A stretch of 64,000 nucleotides of DNA from Chelydra serpentina (GCA_037349315.1 JBAIAC010000026.1:26875501-26939500); one strand, 5' to 3'; positions 23,401 through 35,374 are shown, counted from the stretch's first letter. The notes: generated from the sequence alone by a model not told the origin. Numbers and translations are program-made.

Positions 23401-23559
23401 AAAAGTCAATTCATCGCCTTCAAAAGGTATACAATTCAGAAACCAGAATTGTGGAGTCTATTGATCCAAATAACTGGTGCACTATGGGCATGTAGGTTCC
23501 TCCATGCTGCCATGCCAATGTAATTCAAGCGTACTGTGGAGAGTCTGTTTTGAAGGAGG
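20416..23559. other. unannotated AT-rich stretch with an A/C-rich tract
   Basis: About 3.1 kb without a supported gene. A low-complexity A/C tract (runs of A, C7 and C10) lies at about 21658-21694 and a TTCC/CTTT-rich run at about 20660-20700. Confidence 0.5.
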
Positions 23560-23635
23560 AAGAGGGCCAGATTCTCAGCTGGTATAAACTGAGTTCCCTG
23601 AACCCATGGTGATTTACACAAGGTAAAGGGCTCAC

Positions 23636-23890
23636 TGTGCGGCCCGCGGGGGGGCAAGTAGGCGAGCCGGGCTGGGTGGGGGATGACAAGCAAAGTGGGC
23701 GGGCGGTAGCAGGGCGGCAGGTGAGCCAGAGGTGGGGGTGGGGGTGCTCGGGGAGCAGGCGGTGGGGGGTGAGGAGGAGAGCCGGGGGGTGAGGGGATGA
23801 CGAGTCGAGCAGGTGGGCAGTGACGGCGAGGCTTTATACTGGGAGCCAGTGGTGAGGAGGCGAGCAGCAAGTCAGTGGCTGGAGGGGGGC
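23636..23890. repeat. G-rich low-complexity block
   Basis: Strongly G-rich plus strand with irregular GGCGG, GGGTGGGG and GGTGAGGAG units and several CpGs. A 144-codon minus-strand frame (23436-23870) overlaps it and is proline-rich only because of the composition. The block may be part of a GC-rich transposon, but no ends are visible. Confidence 0.5.
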
Positions 23891-24649
23891 AAATCTCCCA
23901 GATTCAAAATCTGCTTTTTGCTGCTTGTCTCTGGGCTGGGGGTTGTCCCAATGCTGCAAAGAGGGTGTTCCCAAAGGAAGGTGCTTGCTTCTAACCCCCG
24001 AGGCCATCAGTATGTCTGCTCTTCTCAAGTCAGCCCACTTGAAAAGTTTGATTGTCTTTGGTCTGGTTCCCATCCCCTTTCCAAGGGTTGCAGCTGTCTG
24101 GAGGTGCCTTCCACGCCTTCCTCATTCACACCTCATTCATTCAACAGGGCAATTGAATACAAAGTGTGGGGAAGATCTTATTCTACTTCTAGCAAAAAGA
24201 CATTTTTCTTTTACCTTAATTATACTACCTTAGGGGCCCGCTATAACATATTACCAAGGTTCAATACAAAGTCATACAAAAGTTAAATCTCTGCATTATG
24301 CATTTTTGTGTATCTACAACTGCATTGATTGACTGTTGTGTGCAGTAATATAGTGACCCCTGGGGGGGGAGTGAAGAGGGGTGTTATGGTGGGGCCGAGC
24401 GGGGAGAGGGGCAGGTCCTATTTTACTGCTGTGACCTGGTCACCCTATGCACGCTGTTTCTTTCCCCCTCTACAGGCTTCCACACCCCAGCGCTGGGGAA
24501 GGAGGGATTGTTTCCACGGGGCCAGAGGGTTGCAGCCCTCAGCTGTTTTCTTTGGAATAATATGGCCCTCGTCGCTTTACGAGTTGTGCAGGCCTGTCTT
24601 AAAGGATTTGTATATAAAATCTTGGAGAATGCTAACAGCTGAGTTGATG

Positions 24650-24800
24650 AATCTCCCATTATAAGTGCTAATTCTTCTAGATGCAACTGTATTAACAGCA
24701 GAGTAAATAAAATGGATGGGAGTGGGCAACCTTGCCTGTTTCCCCTAAATGGATAAAACAACTTTGATTTACTAGGCAAAGAATGTAAACCTGAATACAC
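24650..24800 (-). pseudogene. Possible L1/Tx1-type reverse transcriptase relic
   Basis: Inside a minus-strand frame is the segment FRGNRQGCPLPSILFTLLL. It resembles the RT block GTRQGCPLSPLLF that is typical of L1 and Tx1 LINEs. Only this block is recognisable and no catalytic aspartates can be seen. A short fragment, so the call is tentative. Confidence 0.5.
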
Positions 24801-25065
24801 CTTCTGAAGTCTTCCAGCTGGGGAAAAGCTGGTCTTTTACGTGTTACGGAGGCGGAGCAAGTCCATCTCTTTCTTCTGTGGAAACAGTGGTCTCTTGCCA
24901 GCATGGAACTCTTCCTGTTCTAATTTGCAATGAAAGGACAGGATGCTAGGGCAACAGAAGTGGTTCATATTCCTTCTGTGTGGTACAACCCAGATCCATG
25001 GGAGCTCTTTTTCCATACTGCTGTGGAAGGCATGTTTTGGGGCAGGAGGCAGGTGGGATTACTGG

Positions 25066-25460
25066 CATAGGTGCCGACTCTGTGGGTGCTCTGGGGCTGG
25101 AGCACCCAGGGAAAAAAATAGAGGCTGCTCAGCACCCACTGGCAGCCCTGCAGGTCAGTGCTTCCGCTTCTTGCCCGCTGGCAGCCCCACTGATTTGCTC
25201 CTCTCCCTCCCTCCTTCCCAGCGCCTCCCACCCACCACAATCAGCTGTTCTGTTGTGTGGATGAGGAGCGGGGGCAGGAAGAGGCAGGGTGGAGAAAGGG
25301 GTGGAGTGGGGGTAGGGCCCAGGGGAGGGATGGAAAGAGGTGGGGGGCAGGAGGGGCGGGAAGAGGCAGGGTGGGAGCTTGTAGGAAGGGATGGAGTGGG
25401 GGTTGAGCCCCCTCTCCCCCCCCCCCCCCCCCCCGGGATCTGAGTCAGTTGGCACTTATG
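25066..25460. mobile_element. Non-autonomous hAT-type element, 395 bp
   Basis: The left end is CATAGGTGCCGACTC and the right end, read on the minus strand, is CATAAGTGCCAACTGACTC. The flanking 8-mers ATTACTGG (25058-25065) and GTTAGTGG (25461-25468) match at 6 of 8 positions. The interior is GC-rich, with a run of 19 C at 25416-25434. Frames of 90-166 codons on both strands overlap it and have no domains. Confidence 0.78.
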
Positions 25461-25468
25461 GTTAGTGG

Positions 25469-27850
25469 ACCTGTAACTAAATGAATTCATTGCTCGTTCC
25501 TACTGTGGAAAGAGGGAGCCATGGAGGAGTTCCACATGGTTGTAGATTCATTCAGGACCAGTGTGCTCTGTCCTCCCTAGTGCATAGTCTACTTGTTCAG
25601 GTTGTGCTCTCTAGACAGGTTTTACCCCACTGTGACTTATTCAGAAATGGATTTTTTAAATGGAAAAACTGTGGAGTATTAACTTTTGAACAGATTAGTA
25701 AAACACAACTCCCAAGTTTTGCATTATTCACAATGTTTACATATCAAAGAATACACTGCCCAAGGCACACAAAAAAACTTTACACAGAGGTCTTTCAGTA
25801 GGAGAAAAATGTATTGCTTCAGATAGGAGGCTAGCAGGAAGCCTACCTGTATTAGCTTATATAAATGATATTTGGTACAGAACTGCCTTCATTAGGAAAT
25901 GGGGAAACGCTATAAGGAGAAACATTCTTGCAGTGGAATGGAATTGTTAGGGAGAAAAGAGAACCATCTCCAATATATCTTGTTAAAGAAGGAGAATAAT
26001 TCTCCATTAGTGATTCTGATAGCTTACACTAATCACAATTAAAATGGTGACAAGGGCAGGGCTGCATGTTGGGAGGAATGCTGAGCACAACCTAGATACA
26101 GAGCCTTTATGTCTGTCTTAATTATTTTCTTTTCCATTATATTTTCAATTATCTGTATTGTTATGGAAAAGTCACTTGTATAACTCAGTAGACTAATGCA
26201 TAATGAGCCAAATGATTCTGCTGGCCAGTGAAGTGCTGGGGCTGGCAGGAAAATGGGCATAGTATCTGTAGTGACCAAGCAGTCAGTCAGATGATTCCTG
26301 GGTTTTACAAGATGTTTCTAGTGGAGTTGCTCATTCTCTAAAGTGTAACTGAGGTCTGGATCATTCCTAGTGCCTGTACGCTGATGTTGGAGTGACATGA
26401 GCAGCAGCTCTTGCTATATCTTTAAAAAGGTGTAGAATGCACTTCTGCCACTTGAATGTCAGTGTAAAGAGCGGTCGGACCATTGCCACAACTCGGGATA
26501 CTCCATTAGGAATGCAGCTCTGGATGTTAACACTCCCCCTCAGAGCTATACAGATACACAGAGAAGGAAGTGGACACCACTTCCCCCAACTCAATCTAGT
26601 GTACCTGCAAATGGCCAGGCACTGGAAGCACCATTTCTTTGAATGGCTGGATGTGACACATGGCTAGAAAGGGTTAAACATCCTGCAAAATAAATAACCC
26701 TCAAAAGACTTGGGGAGATAATGTTTGTGGTTTTGTGCATTACATATGTATGAGTATGGTCCATAATGTAATCAACAGTCCCTGTCTATGCTGTATTCTG
26801 ATAATTCAGAGATCAAAAGAACATCCTAGTATTTAAATGAATTGTAAACACAGGATATCTCTGTATTCATCTCTTTGAAATGTATAGCAAATAACGTGTG
26901 AATGGTGGAGGAACAAGCAAATTGTCCCTATGTTAATTCTATAGCTAAGTACCAGTGATGGACTTCCATCAAATTCCTCCTAATTGCCTTTTGTTCACAG
27001 AGGAATTCCCAACTTGTCAAAAAGGACATGAAATTGTACAAAGATCCTTGGGTCCTGATTCTGTCACCTCAGATATGCTTAGGCTTCATCAGGGGAAGTT
27101 TGAGTCTCAAGACTGAGGTCCCAGTTATGCTGATATGCCCTTTGTAGAGCAGTATACCAAAAAGTGCGGCAGAAGGTAAAAGCAGATCTCCCATATTAGA
27201 GTTAGACAGAAAACTGGCCTGAAAGGATGTTAGATTTGCTCTTCATCTAAAGCTAAACATCAACTTCAGCTTATCAGACATACAAAATCTTTTTTTCCTT
27301 TTCATCCATTAAAGATCTAGTGTCCAGGCAAATATGTATGAGTTTATAGTCTGGATATAAGTACATTTCATCTGCCAGAAGTCCCTTCATTCATTGTCAA
27401 AGGGAAAAAAATCACTTGATGAAAAGGAACTAAAATAAATAGAAACTGTATCCTAAAGAACTGAAGCGATTTTGAATTTGCATATTGACTGTGCAGTTGT
27501 GCCTTATGCCAATAAGTAGGTGGAAATTAGCTGCATAGAGAACATTAAGGACTTTGATGCTTAAGTAGGGAGAACAAATGTAATGCTGAAAATGCAATTA
27601 ACGGTAGAAATAGTTTTTTTTAAAATAAATGTAGATGCGTGTAGTGAAAACAGAGAGAGAATTATGCATCATGTATTAAATGTCAGAGATAATAAACTTT
27701 ATAAAGTTTTCTTTTTGAAGTACAAATACTGGGGTGACTTCATATTCTCTGCTGAATACAAAGATATGAAGTCACTGTTAGAATAATAAGTATCTGACTG
27801 AAGTGGACCAGAATAATGACATAGTCTAAGGGACTAATAGTCTCAGAAGT
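25469..27850. other. unannotated AT-rich stretch
   Basis: About 2.4 kb with no supported gene or repeat. Confidence 0.5.
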
Positions 27851-28015
27851 GAATGTCTACACTGTAATTAGACACCACGGCTGGCCCAGGCCAGCTGACT
27901 CAGGTGATGGGGATGTCTAATTGCAGTGTAGATGCCTGGGGCCTGGGCTCTGGGATCCTGTAAAATGGGAGGGTGCCAGAGTTTGGACTGTAGTCTGAGC
28001 CAGAACATCTACAGC
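27851..28015. mobile_element. MITE-like element (ATGTCTACACTG ends)
   Basis: The left end AATGTCTACACTGTAATTAGAC recurs inverted internally (GTCTAATTGCAGTGTAGATG, 27915-27934), and a weaker inverted copy closes the right side (AACATCTACAGCAC). This nested fold is typical of a turtle MITE family. Exact termini are unresolved because a GC-rich element abuts it. Confidence 0.6.
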
Positions 28016-28585
28016 ACAAAAGGGACCCAGGTGGCTCCGATCGGCTGCAGTACCAGCAGGGCAGGCAGGCTCTGTGCCTGACTGCACGGCTCCAAGGAAG
28101 CAGCAGGCATGTTCCTCCAGCTCCTAGGCAGAGAGATGACCAGGGCGCACCACATGCTGCCACCTCCCCTCAGGCACTGCCCCAAGCACCGGCTCCCATT
28201 GGCCAGGAACCACAGCCAATGGGAACTGCAGGGGAGATGCCTGCAAGTGGGAGAGGGCAGCACATGGAGCCCCCTCACCACCCCTCCACCTAGGAGCCAG
28301 AGGACCATGCTACCGTTTCCCAGAAGCCACCTGAGGTCAGTGCCGCCCAGAGCCCATACCCTGAACCCCCTCCCATGCCCCAGCTCAGAACCTTGTCCTG
28401 TACCCCAAACCTCTCATTTCTGGCCCCTGCCCCAGCCTGGTGAAAGTGAGTGAGGGTGGAGGAGAGTGAGCGATGGAGGGAAGGGAGATGGAGTGAGCAG
28501 GGGACGGGGCCTCGGAGGAGGGGTTGGGGCAAGAGTGTTCAGTTTTCTGCAATTAGCAAGTTGGCACCCCTAGGTATTGCAGTGT
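28016..28585. mobile_element. GC-rich hAT-like element
   Basis: GC-rich, with the inverted pair CTCCCATTGGCC / GGCCAATGGGAA-type sequences around 28192-28225, as in other GC-rich hAT elements of this window. It ends AAGTTGGCACCCCTAG, which on the minus strand (CTAGGGGTGCCAACTT) resembles a hAT terminus. The left terminus is not identified. Frames of up to 114 codons on both strands are compositional. Confidence 0.5.
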
Positions 28586-28708
28586 CTATCTGTATCTGTG
28601 TTTGCACTTGTTGGGCCAAGTTCTCAAATCAGGGCATGTTGTGTTAGTACATTTTTGAATGAAAATAGACTGATTCAAAGTTAATATTAGGCTTTTTTGT
28701 TTTGTTAA

Positions 28709-29335
28709 TGTAATGCATTCCTCACATCGGGACCCACCGTGTCTAATTCAACTCTTGCAGGGCGAATCAGCTAATTAAGTTGTGAACAGGGGCGCTTTAG
28801 TCTGGAGGCAGCTGATTAGAGAGACGCTCACCTTCAAGGGACAGGTCAGGCTTCTACAAAAGCCAGGAGGCTGGCAACAGAAGAGGATGCTAGGAAAGGC
28901 TGAAGTCACTCCTTGGGAAAAGGGAGGAGGGAGTTGGAGCTGGTATACCCAGAGAAAGGGCAGGGGTGAGGAGGGCGAAACCAGAAGAATAGGAAGCAGT
29001 GAGGCCTGGGAGATTAAAACCCTGAACTGGAACCCAGAGTAGTGGTTAGGCTCAGATTCCCTACTGGCCACTGGGGAAATGGCACCATCAGGGCACTGCT
29101 GAGGGAAATTGCCTGAGCCCATTTGCCAAGAGGGACTTTGATATCCTGGAAGGGAAGAACATGTATGGTGACCTGGCCAGAGGGCTGAATCATGAAATGG
29201 GGCCTGCAATTCCTGGAGTCAGAGGGGCCACAGGGCAAGACAGAATGGGTGAAGACACTGCTAGAAGAGGGTACAATGCCTGGTAGAGCTCATGGCCAGG
29301 AAGTGGCGCCACCAACAGTGGGTGGACCCATCACA
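28709..29335. mobile_element. Solo LTR, 627 bp
   Basis: It begins TGTAATGCATTCC and ends GGACCCATCACA, giving TG...CA ends. It is flanked by a perfect 5-bp duplication, GTTAA, at 28704-28708 and 29336-29340. This is the signature of an LTR left after recombination, with no internal genes. A 144-codon minus-strand frame inside it has no domain and is chance. The parent family (endogenous retrovirus or Gypsy-like) and the strand are not resolved. Confidence 0.82.
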
Positions 29336-29340
29336 GTTAA

Positions 29341-30079
29341 GAACAAAGTAAATGCTAAACCATGAAAGTATATGGTTAACTTGACTGAGCATCTCTATAA
29401 AAAAATAGTGATCTGTGCAAAAAAGATGTTATCAGTCTAAAAGATGCTGACTTTCTTTTTGTTTCATGATAAAATCAGCATATTTCTTGTGTGAGTAGAA
29501 CGTCAACATTATTGTGGAACAGGCACTTATTTATGTCATGGAAGAAGATATATTGCTACTGAGACACCAATATAACTTGTCCGTTTTAAGAACCCTTGAG
29601 TACTCTGAAATTTATGGATTAAGAGGGAAGTACTGCTGTGGAGATCCATTTTATTGGGATGATGCTAAACCAGTCAGTTCTACTATTCTATTAAGAATTC
29701 TTGGAGTGAAAATATTTTATTTTAATTAGGAACTGTTACCCTATCTGTAAGTTTGGGAATTGGTTCTCCTTCAATATAGTAAGTCCCATAGGAAATACTC
29801 TTTAAAAAAAAACAACCACACAAACAAACCTCTAAACAGAAGATGAGGACAAATCTGTCCCAAATAAAATCTGTTTGGACAGGTTATAGGCTTTTTAAGA
29901 AACTCTTGTACAGATGAGATTTATTATAACGTCAAATGTGTATGATATACTTAGAAATAACCCTTAAAAACAAGGAGGGGAAAGACTATTTATATGCAAA
30001 TCCTCTTAGCCAAGGGATTCTTATTCTAAATAGTAAGTAGATCTTTATGGTGCCTCGTGTGGTTAGCAATTCAAGATCA
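29341..30079. other. unannotated AT-rich stretch
   Basis: No supported gene. Short A-rich and CAAA-rich runs lie at about 29803-29830. Confidence 0.5.
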
Positions 30080-30087
30080 TTCTAAAT

Positions 30088-30413
30088 AAGAAATCGGCAA
30101 CCTTTGGTATGCGGCGTGCCAGGGTAAGCTCCCGGAGGGCCGGGCCGGTTTGTTTACTTGCCGCATCCACAGGTTCGGCCGATTGCGGCTCCCACTGGCC
30201 GTGGTTCGCCGCTCCAGGCCAATGGGGGCTGCAGGAGGTGGCGGCCAGCACATCCCTCGGCCTATGCTGCTTCCTGCAGCTCTCATTGGCCTGGGACGGT
30301 GAATCGTGGCCAGGGGGAGCCGCGATTGGCCGAACCTGTGGACATGGCAAGTAAACAAGCCACCCGGCCCGCCAGGGGGCTTACCCTGGCGTGCCAAAGG
30401 TTGCTGATCCCTG
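30088..30413. mobile_element. Foldback hAT-type element, 326 bp
   Basis: A perfect 8-bp duplication, TTCTAAAT, flanks it at 30080-30087 and 30414-30421. The element is an almost complete inverted repeat. ATCGGCAACCTTTGG at the left pairs with CCAAAGGTTGCTGAT at the right, and blocks such as CACAGGTTCGGCCGAT / ATTGGCCGAACCTGTG pair inside. The single-stranded form should fold into one long hairpin. No transposase is encoded. Confidence 0.9.
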
Positions 30414-30421
30414 TTCTAAAT

Positions 30422-30929
30422 AAACCTCTTGCCTTTGAATGCACTCCCTGTCACATCTTGAAAGGTGACCTCTCAAGATGTGACATGACGTGATTCTTCC
30501 ACTTTGACCAGACCTTGTGCTTAAGTCCTCTGGTACTAAAAGTCATTTCCTCAGCAAGCCTGAGTTAGGATCTATACCTGCATTTCTGCTTCTCTGGGAG
30601 CTATGACCAGTGGTACCAATGACCAGACAACCTTCCTAGAGCCAAGTATTGTTTGTTTAGAACAAAACACTTCAGAGAAAAAGGATCTTTTTTTTTTTTA
30701 CATCCCTGTCATCCCCTGGAAGTTTGTGAAGGCCCACAACTGATTCAGACATTCCCACGGGGCCAGTCTGCCTCAGTGTTGGCCTGTTCCCCAGCAGACA
30801 GCTCACTGAAAATTCCCACCCTTCCCTTTCGAGAAAGTCATTTTAACAGTTTAGTGCCCATTTGATCTGAGCTACCAGCTTTGGCAAAACAGCAATGTCA
30901 AAAATGTGGGGTGTGGAGACACAGGGGTG
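30422..30929. other. unannotated stretch
   Basis: No supported gene or repeat. Confidence 0.45.
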
Positions 30930-31165
30930 TGTGTGTGTGGGGGGGGGGAATGGCGAGCAGCTATGTCAGCCCCAAGCAGGGGGGAGGCAGGGCTGAAGCA
31001 AGCAACAATGCCAGCCTCGGGGGGGGGAGGGGGGGGGCGGGGCGGGAGGAGGGCTTGAGAAAGTGTCTCAGCCCAGCCCTCTGCGGGGGTGGGGGGAGGA
31101 AAGGGCTCCGGCCAGCCCCACGCGGTGTCCTGTTTTCCTTTTGGGAAATATGGTCATCTTGTGAA
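30930..31165. mobile_element. GC-rich hAT-like fragment
   Basis: A G-rich block with a short GT run (30926-30939) and long G runs ends in GGTGTCCTGTTTTCC...GGGAAATATGGTCATCTTG. Read on the minus strand, that end (CAAGATGACCATATTTCCC) resembles a hAT terminus of the CAGGGTGACCATATTTCCC type. The opposite end was not found, so I treat it as truncated. Confidence 0.5.
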
Positions 31166-33999
31166 GACTAGGGCTTAATCTTCATCCAATTCGCTTTTAG
31201 CACATCAACCTTTTGGATTTTAGGTAACCCTTAGAAGTTTGCAACTGCCCCAGGTCAGAAGGTGATACATGCCAACATTTTATGGCTGAGATAAGAGATT
31301 CTTTAAGATTAAATCCAGAATAAACATTAAAAACACTAAAATACTCATGGATAATTACTGTTTTGAATAAATTTTGGCAGGGCTTGCCCTGTAATCCACA
31401 GATGTATTGGTTGCCTAGGTATGAGAGAGAACAATTTTGTGTCTTTACTAGGATGAAATTATTTTTTTATATATATTTTTTCTGTCCGTAATCTTACAAC
31501 CTGGTTTGCCAACTGCCAGTAAGTGGTCAGGTATTCTCCTTTTAAGACCTTACAAGACCACAACACATGCTGCAAATCTGATATCTTATTTAAAAGCAAA
31601 CTCTAAGCACACATTTCCCAGAAATTGTATAGTTCCATTGAAAGATGGAGGAAATAAGTCAAGTCTACTTCTGAAGCCTGTACAAGGACTGCCTTCACTC
31701 TTCAGAATGTTACCTTGCTTTAAAAAGACCTTGTATTCAATGCATGGCTACGACTAAAAATAATTAGTTGGGGGCGGGGGGGACTCTAAACACCTGAAAA
31801 TGTAGTTAGCATGTTCATTTGACTAAAGTAAGCATATGCTTAACTCTAAACATGTGCTTAGTTTAGCCATGCTCTAAAAGTTAAATGGGGCTCCTCATGA
31901 ATGAAAGGGTCAGATGAGATATACTGTTGTAAGAACAGTGTATTACTTTGACACTGCTTTGGTTTCTCTTGTTTACTTTCTATTAACTCACAATTGGCCC
32001 CATTTCACTGGTAGGAATGTTAATGGAGAAAGTGCCTGTGTACTGGGGAACAAAAACAATGACTTATCTGACCAGTCAGCTTGGATACTTGCAGAGAACT
32101 GTTTTGTGATTATTATTTTTTGGCACCAAAATCCCAGGGCATCTAGAAAAATGCATTGCACGTGCTTACAATAAAACAAAAAACCCTCTACAACAGCCAC
32201 ATTATAAGTAGGCTCAATTGTATAGCTCTTATTTTTAACTGTCTGGGTCTTAAACTAAAGTTCTATCACAAATTAAAGGGAAGGAGACAAGGGAGCAAGA
32301 AATCCTCATAGATTGAGCATGTCAGAAAAATGCAGATAGGAGACATATCATGTTTGACCTCAATAACCTTTGATCAAAATGTAAATGGTCTTCTGTAGAA
32401 ACCATTATATTGTAATTATTTTCATGATTATTAAAATAGCATAGGATTATCTCTAAATGATATGCCTAGAAGAAAAATGATTACCCTAGAACATAAGTAT
32501 CTTGTTAAAAACAGAAATGCAATTACAAAGTTTATACAAGAACTAGAAGATTTCTTTTTAAAGTGTACACCTGTTGAAAGCTATTTATCTTGACCATCCA
32601 GGAAAATTAAGCTACATAGATTGCTACCTCTAAGAATTTTAATGAAGACCATCAGTCTTTCTAATTAGTCCTCTTCATTTTGGTTTGATTAAAAACACCT
32701 TGATGATGCTTGTTTGCACTCTCACATGACTTTAATTGGATCCCAGGGAGCACAAATTTGGCAAATCTTGTCACTCAGCTTGTTAGAAAACCAGATAAAT
32801 GAGCCTAAAGCAGCATACATTAGGAAACTGTTCCTCGCAGCTAAAAGCTATTAGTCCTGTTTGTCTCTCCAAATAACTAACATTTTTGAAGTGACAACTT
32901 AGAAGGTAAAAATACTTCATGTCTGACTCTAAGCCTATTAATGTATTGCCATTAGCTGGGTGACATGAGTGATTGGGCTGGATCTGTTTTCTTGCCACTG
33001 TAGTCATCTCAGAAATCCAGGAGTGTAGAACGAATAGAATAGAAAAATGGTTGCTAGTACAAAGATGCTATACACAACACTGATACAGCCTATTTGTATT
33101 TCAGTTATTGTATTTTTGTAGTAGCACTTAGTCTCAGCTTTAACCAAGTCATTTAGATACTGTTTCTGCAAACACTTGGGCATGTGAGTCACTTCAACCA
33201 CACAAGTATTCTGCCTGAATTCAATGGGGCGAGGTGCATGCATAAAATTTCTTCACAGGGAGGAGTTCGCAGGAACCAGGCTTAAAAGAGCCAATCGTTT
33301 TACTTTGCACATTTGCGGAAAGGTTTCCTGGAAAGTATAACTTTCAGCAAAAATCACTATAGAAAAAAATACAAGTAAAAGTCTGTCAAACTGCTGTTTG
33401 CTTTTCCCCTTGGCATGCAACTCAGCTCACTACTAAAGCAATTGACTAGAATCAGTCTCTTAGCATAGCACTGTGCCCATTTCTTGTTCCTACCTTAATG
33501 GATCTCCAGTTGTTGCCATCCTTCCCAACTTGCCATTCATTGCTATGGCCCAGTAAACCTGGTCCCCACCATTCTCTAGCATAGCTAATCCTACCAATTT
33601 TGCTGCAACTAAATAGCATTCTTTTTTAAAGAATATCGCATGTAAGAGGATGCAGTGATGTCCAGTGGGTGGTTTTAAACCTAATGTCAGGCCTTTTTAG
33701 GATTATGCTTAATGAATATTTTATTCCACATATTAGAATTTTCAGTGAACATTTTAGGCTTCTTATAACTTGTCTGAAGATTATGGTCCTAGACAGAAAT
33801 AAAATTGTCCACTTATTGGGTTAATTGACAAACATGTTAAAAACGAATAAGTCCTGTAGCCAAAGCTAATGTGGCTGTGAACTTGTCAGAGCTAACAAAG
33901 TAAGGTGAAAGAGTACTTTGTACTGAGATAAGAGACCGCTAAGAAAATTGTATAGTTGCATTCTTCCCTCCTAATCAAAACTAAGCTGATGTCTCTGCA
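31166..33999. other. unannotated AT-rich stretch with one short folded repeat
   Basis: About 2.8 kb with no supported gene. Around 31826-31865 the sequence AAGCATATGCTTAACTCTAA...GTGCTTAG resembles the short folded repeat at 54222-54290. Confidence 0.5.
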
Positions 34000-34140
34000 A
34001 GATGCTGGGGAAATACTGAGCAGTTGGAGATGTCATCTTTTGGACTAGATTTGAGAAGAAGTTCTGGCTATTTGGCAATAAAGTTCCTATGGAACTTTGA
34101 GGTAAAGGTATTGATCCTGGTACCATCGGTAACTTCACTG
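34000..34140 (+). repeat. Unclassified dispersed repeat fragment
   Basis: AAGATGCTGGGGAAATACTGAGC...GGAGATGTCATCTTTTGGACTAGAT...TTCTGGC, followed by TTCCTATGGAACTTT. It resembles the block starting at 62955 (CTGGAGATGCCAGCTTTTCATTCAGATG...GTCCTGGC). Both belong to an amniote repeat I recall but cannot name. Confidence 0.45.
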
Positions 34141-34150
34141 TACTTATTGA

Positions 34151-34335
34151 GCGACAAAGAGTCCTGTAGCACCTTATAGACTAACAGATATATTGGAGCA
34201 TAAGCTTATGTGGGCGAAGATATGCATCTGATGAAGTGGGTCTTCGCCTACGAAAGCTTATGCTTCAATATATCTGTTAGTCTATAAGGTCTATTTGTCG
34301 CTTTTGCAGATCCAGACTGACATGGCTACAAGAAG
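34151..34335 (+). repeat. Hammerhead-like foldback repeat, copy B
   Basis: The right arm (plus) reads CTGATGA, hairpin GTGGGT-CTTC-GCCTAC (one G-T wobble in each half), GAAAGC, and then a tail ATATCTGTTAGTCTATAAGG. The left arm (34151-34220) is the same unit inverted: ACCTTATAGACTAACAGATA and GAGCATAAGCTT are its complement. The two arms meet at ATATGCATCTGATG. The left arm has lost the second half of its own core. I infer a Penelope-like origin because such elements carry hammerhead motifs and are often inverted. Confidence 0.65.
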
Positions 34336-34339
34336 TATA

Positions 34340-34470
34340 GTGAAGTATCTTAATAAAAATACTTAGCACTTTCCATAGATCTCAAAGCACTTTACCTAGG
34401 TGGGTAAGCATTACCCTTGCTCTTACAGATAGGGAAACTGAGGCACGGGAGGGTAAATGACTTGCCTTGT
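34340..34470 (-). repeat. MIR/L2-like ancient repeat
   Basis: TTAGCACTTT...GATCTCAAAGCACTTTAC...ACAGATAGGGAAACTGAGGCAC...AATGACTTGCC follows the order of the conserved 3' portion of MIR/L2-type elements read in reverse (cf. ACAGATGAGGAAACTGAGGC). An ancient amniote repeat, strongly decayed. Confidence 0.6.
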
Positions 34471-35216
34471 GTGAACTGACTTCCTATTTGCTGCCCTATT
34501 CATTGGAACATGCTGCCTTCCTCCCACTGCAGTTTGTCTTATATGGTACTCTTAACTTCCTGTCCTAAACAATTCTGTAGTGTTGCTGTATACTGTTCAA
34601 ACAATGCAACTTTAACCTCAGAGGTGGCCGCATTTCAGTTATGGGTGAAGTGACATTTCTAGAATAGTGTGAAAATATAATGCACTTGGGGTGCAAGTGC
34701 CTGTACAATCGCAAGACACTTCTATCACCTCTGGCCCTGACTTAGATTTTGGGATGAATTTACAAAATTTCCTCTTCTTCAAGGCCAAAAGTAGCAGCAG
34801 TGCAACTGTGGTGTGTATGTGGGGGGGGGGGTGGAAATGGGGGCCAATTATGGAAACTAATAACTCTATTGTCATTACTTATCTGTCATTCATCACCTCA
34901 TTCCACTAAAGGGAGTACAAGGCATCCATGGGGGTCTACTGCAGTCCTTAGGATGTACTAGTTGCTGCAGAAAAAACTCTATGGTGCTGTTGCTTTTGAT
35001 GAAAGATAGGATACTGACCCCTCATGGAACTCCCCAGCATCACTCAGACTGTGTGCAGGAATGAGGATTTAGGCCAAAGAAACTAACAAAATACATAGGA
35101 TGGAATATTTATTTATTTGGTTTTTTTAATCACTAGTTCTCTTTAGTATTCTTGCCTGTCTTGATTCTATGTTCTTTAAATAGGCATATCTCCATTTATT
35201 TAGTTTATCTCCTTGA
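34471..35216. other. unannotated stretch
   Basis: No supported gene. A G-run (GTGTGTATGTGGGGGGGGGG) lies at 34811-34830. Confidence 0.45.
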
Positions 35217-35374
35217 AAGGTCATCGAGTCCAGTCCCCTGCCTTCACGAGCAGGACCAAGTATTGTCGCCCTGACAGATTTTTGCCCCAGATCCCTAAAT
35301 GGCCCACTAAAGGATTGAACTCACAACCCTGGATTTAGCAGGCTAATGCTCAAACCACTGAGCTATCCCTCCCT
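35217..35374 (-). mobile_element. Cry-type SINE, copy 3 (variant)
   Basis: The tRNA-like head and unique middle match the other two copies (GGGAGGGATAGCTCAGTGG on the minus strand, B box intact). The segment next to the tail differs: it holds GTATTGTCGCCCTGACAG and CCTTCACGAGCAGG where the other copies have CCCCCTGCTCAAAGCAGG. The CR1-type tail is cut short, with no TTCTATGATC end. A different, probably older subfamily. Confidence 0.8.

Noticed and set aside
23640..23880. CpG-rich promoter island
   Set aside because: Irregular G-rich units with no adjoining exon or splice signal that I can support; more likely low-complexity or transposon sequence.
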